64,000 nt of DNA. Source: an uncultured Ruminococcus sp. (GTDB lineage Bacteria; Bacillota; Clostridia; Oscillospirales; Acutalibacteraceae). Of the stretch, positions 62,202 through 64,000 are shown in pieces (within the stretch, counting starts at the first letter, position 1; each line of letters starts with the position of its first letter). Below the pieces are notes generated by a model. The model made no database searches. It worked only from the letters and a program-made list of their open reading frames with translations, and was not told the DNA's origin. The translations under genes and the position numbers were made by a program. The stretch is from the NCBI GenBank assembly GCA_958403905.1, contig CATXZD010000014.1:1-64000 (forward strand), in the 5' to 3' direction.

Positions 62202-62227
62202 TGCTTTACTTAAAGGGGAAGTAAAAA

Positions 62228-62992
62228 ATGGTAAATATAGGAATTGTCGGATGCAACGGTAAAATGGGACATTTTGTTGCAGACGCAGTATCACAGAATA
62301 ATGAAACTAATGTGCTTTTCGGTGTTGATGCTTTTGGTGAGAGTAATTACGAATTTCCTGTTTTTAAAAACTTTGGCGAGATAAATGAAAAGCCCGATGC
62401 TATTATTGATTTTTCGAATCCGTCTGTTCTTGACGATATGCTTAAATACGCTCTTGAAAATTCTGTGCCTTGCGTAATCTGCACTACAGGATATTCTGCT
62501 GATCAGGTTGATAAAATTAAGAGTGCTTCTGAAAGAATTGCAATATTCTATTCAGGAAATATGTCACTTGGCATAAATCTTCTTATTGAGCTTACCAAAG
62601 AGGCTGCAAAGGTGCTCGGAAACAGCTTTGATATTGAAATTGTTGAAAAGCATCATAACCTAAAGGTTGACGCTCCGAGCGGCACAGCTCTTATGATTGC
62701 TGACGGAATTTCAGAGGTTCTTAATGATGAACCGCAGTATGTTTATGACAGACACTCCTACAGAAAAAAGCGTTCAAAAAATGAAATCGGTATTCATTCT
62801 GTCAGAGGCGGTACAATTGTAGGTGAACACGAAGTTGTTTTTGCCGGTCATGACGAGGTAATCACCGTATCTCATCAGGCTCAGTCAAAAGAAGTTTTTG
62901 CCGTCGGCGCAGTAAATGCTGCCGCATTCCTTGCTTTTCAGAAACCCGGAATGTACAATATGGGAAATCTTTTAAGCGACAAAATGAATTAA
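62228..62992 (+). CDS. dapB: 4-hydroxy-tetrahydrodipicolinate reductase
   Basis: Reduces the DapA product toward tetrahydrodipicolinate. IGIVGCNGKMGHFVADAV at residues 4-21 binds NAD(P)H; VEKHHNLKVDAPSGTAL near residue 141 holds the catalytic His and Lys. 254 residues. Follows dapA by 70 bases across a hairpin. The later dap genes are not in the window. Confidence 0.96.
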   Translation: MVNIGIVGCNGKMGHFVADAVSQNNETNVLFGVDAFGESNYEFPVFKNFGEINEKPDAIIDFSNPSVLDDMLKYALENSVPCVICTTGYSADQVDKIKSASERIAIFYSGNMSLGINLLIELTKEAAKVLGNSFDIEIVEKHHNLKVDAPSGTALMIADGISEVLNDEPQYVYDRHSYRKKRSKNEIGIHSVRGGTIVGEHEVVFAGHDEVITVSHQAQSKEVFAVGAVNAAAFLAFQKPGMYNMGNLLSDKMN

Positions 62993-62995
62993 TTT

Positions 62996-63024
62996 TAGCG
63001 GCACGGAAACGTGCCGCTAATTTT
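62996..63024 (+). terminator. terminator after dapB
   Basis: TAGCGGCACG pairs with CGTGCCGCTA over GAAA, followed by ATTTTGT. A strong intrinsic terminator. Confidence 0.9.
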
Positions 63025-63100
63025 GTACCGTTTTTATGTTGTTTTTCATAGTATGTAATAAAAAGCATAATTTCTTATGTATATTACAAAGGTGAAAATA

Positions 63101-63328
63101 ATGGAAAATAATTTAATAATGTTTAATTCAGTAACGCTTGCAATGAGAGCAAGAGAAATTTTAGGAAAGAATAACGTGTTCAGCAGTCTTATAAGAACTC
63201 CTGTGAATCTAAGAAACAGATCCTGCGGATATAGTCTTTTTGTGAAAAGTGATTTTGCAAAAGCAATAGAAATTCTTTCAAAAAACAGAATAACCTATAT
63301 AGGAATTGCTTCCGTTGATGCTCAATGA
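63101..63328 (+). CDS. DUF3343 protein, putative Se/S carrier-like
   Basis: A 75-residue protein matching the DUF3343 pattern: NLIMFNSVTLAMRAREIL, then RTPVNLRNRSCGYSLFV with a single cysteine near residue 44. The family is proposed, not proven, to carry sulfur or selenium and often lies beside a cysteine desulfurase, as here. ATG 63101 with AAAGGTGA 6 bases upstream; the longer in-frame reading from 63077 lies before that site. The stop overlaps the next start (ATGA). Confidence 0.85.
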   Translation: MENNLIMFNSVTLAMRAREILGKNNVFSSLIRTPVNLRNRSCGYSLFVKSDFAKAIEILSKNRITYIGIASVDAQ

Positions 63329-64000
63329 TTTATTTTGACAACGGAGCAACAACCTTTCCGAAACCTCGTTCGGTGGTAAATGCTGTTGAAAGTACTATGC
63401 GATATTACGGAGCAAATCCGGGAAGAAGCGGTCACAAAATGTCGCTTAAAGCGTCTGAAATTATGTATGATTGTCGGAAAAATGTCGCAGAGCTATTTAA
63501 TGCAGCTTCTCCTGAAAATATAATATTTGCTTATAATTGCACAACTGCTCTGAATTATGTGATTAAAGGCATACTAAATGAGGGTGACCACGCCGTTATT
63601 TCTTCTCTTGAACATAACGCAGTCTTGCGTCCTCTTGAAAGTATGAAAGAAAACAGGGTAGAGTATTCAATAGCCGACTATTCGCCAAATGATGAAGAAA
63701 CTATAGATAATTTCAGAAACGCAATCAGACCCAATACAAAGCTTGTTGTATGCACACACGCTTCAAATGTTTTCGGAGTAAAACTTCCTGTTGAAAGAAT
63801 AGCAGCTTTGTGCAGAATACATGGAGTTTTGTTTTGTGTTGACGCAGCGCAAACCGCCGGTGTTGTGCCAATTTCTCTTAAAGACAGCTGCATTGACTTT
63901 CTCTGCACGGCGGGACACAAGGGCTTGTACGGTCCGATGGGAACGGGTATACTTGCAATTAATTCAGAAGTTTTACCAAAAAGTTTTATTCAAGGCGGTA
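63325..64000 (+). CDS. aminotransferase class V / cysteine-desulfurase-like protein, partial
   Basis: The gene runs off the right end; 225 residues are seen. MIYFDNGATTFPKPRSVVNAV at the start, GANPGRSGHKMSLKASE, EHNAVLRPL, THASNVFGV, and the PLP lysine in CTAGHKGLYGPMGTG near residue 195. This is the Csd/SufS-like subgroup of cysteine desulfurases found with DUF3343 in Firmicutes; the C-terminal catalytic Cys is outside the window. ATG 63325 overlaps the previous stop. Confidence 0.9.
   Translation, partial: MIYFDNGATTFPKPRSVVNAVESTMRYYGANPGRSGHKMSLKASEIMYDCRKNVAELFNAASPENIIFAYNCTTALNYVIKGILNEGDHAVISSLEHNAVLRPLESMKENRVEYSIADYSPNDEETIDNFRNAIRPNTKLVVCTHASNVFGVKLPVERIAALCRIHGVLFCVDAAQTAGVVPISLKDSCIDFLCTAGHKGLYGPMGTGILAINSEVLPKSFIQGG

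Overview
This 64 kb window is AT-rich chromosomal DNA of a Gram-positive Clostridia-type bacterium, most likely an Oscillospirales/Ruminococcaceae-like anaerobe. The supporting evidence is gene content and order: hprK, rapZ, whiA, PolC-type polymerase, WhiA/HU/MazG/RqcP order, hisZ with short hisG, MEP isoprenoid genes, TTG/GTG starts with strong AGGAGG-type ribosome sites, lipobox proteins and LRR/Big_2 surface proteins. The genus is inference. I see no prophage, IS element, CRISPR array or rRNA operon.

Layout. 0.1-15.7 kb is a nearly gapless plus-strand run: hprK, PHP phosphatase, murB, rapZ, whiA, xseB, ispA, dxs, tlyA, nadK, argR, recN, recJ, rel. A structured leader (15.7-15.83 kb) precedes dtd, a metallo-beta-lactamase-fold hydrolase and hemZ. 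18.4-22.4 kb holds a zinc-ribbon protein, a MurJ/SpoVB-like flippase, mazG, hup and rqcP. 22.5-24.2 kb (minus) holds a HIT protein, tRNA-Ser(GGA) and a CorA transporter. 24.3-26.7 kb is a polar amino-acid ABC operon whose binding protein appears circularly permuted. 26.9-39.3 kb runs pyrH, frr, uppS, cdsA, dxr, rseP, ispG, polC and an AI-2E-family membrane protein. 39.4-45.7 kb is a histidine operon, hisZGDCBAIE, without hisH and hisF. 

45.7-56.6 kb is the most accessory part: a Crh-like HPr paralogue without the catalytic His, mtaB, a secreted GHL10-type hydrolase, a DUF1294 protein, a pseudouridine synthase, a decayed BlaI-type regulator that keeps its promoter and operator, an LRR/Big_2 surface protein, a large membrane protein of unknown role, and a membrane-anchored PASTA/YARHG pseudokinase. 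56.8-59.9 kb (minus) is queA-tgt-yajC plus a small membrane protein. 60.0-63.0 kb is asd-dapA-dapB, and the right edge has a DUF3343 protein overlapping a cysteine-desulfurase-like gene that leaves the window.

How the genes work together. dxs, dxr, ispG, ispA and uppS are five steps from pyruvate/glyceraldehyde-3-phosphate to undecaprenyl diphosphate, the lipid carrier of peptidoglycan; murB, the MurJ-like flippase and asd-dapA-dapB (diaminopimelate) feed the same wall. hprK and the Crh-like protein suggest HPr-Ser-P type carbon control. recN, recJ, xseB, polC and hup serve DNA repair and replication; rel, dtd, mtaB, rluD-like, tlyA, queA, tgt, frr and rqcP serve translation. The most striking finding is the permuted binding protein, followed by the HPr paralogue, the pseudokinase, and several conserved neighbourhoods that lack one member (yvcK, xseA, hisH/hisF, yabP/yabQ).
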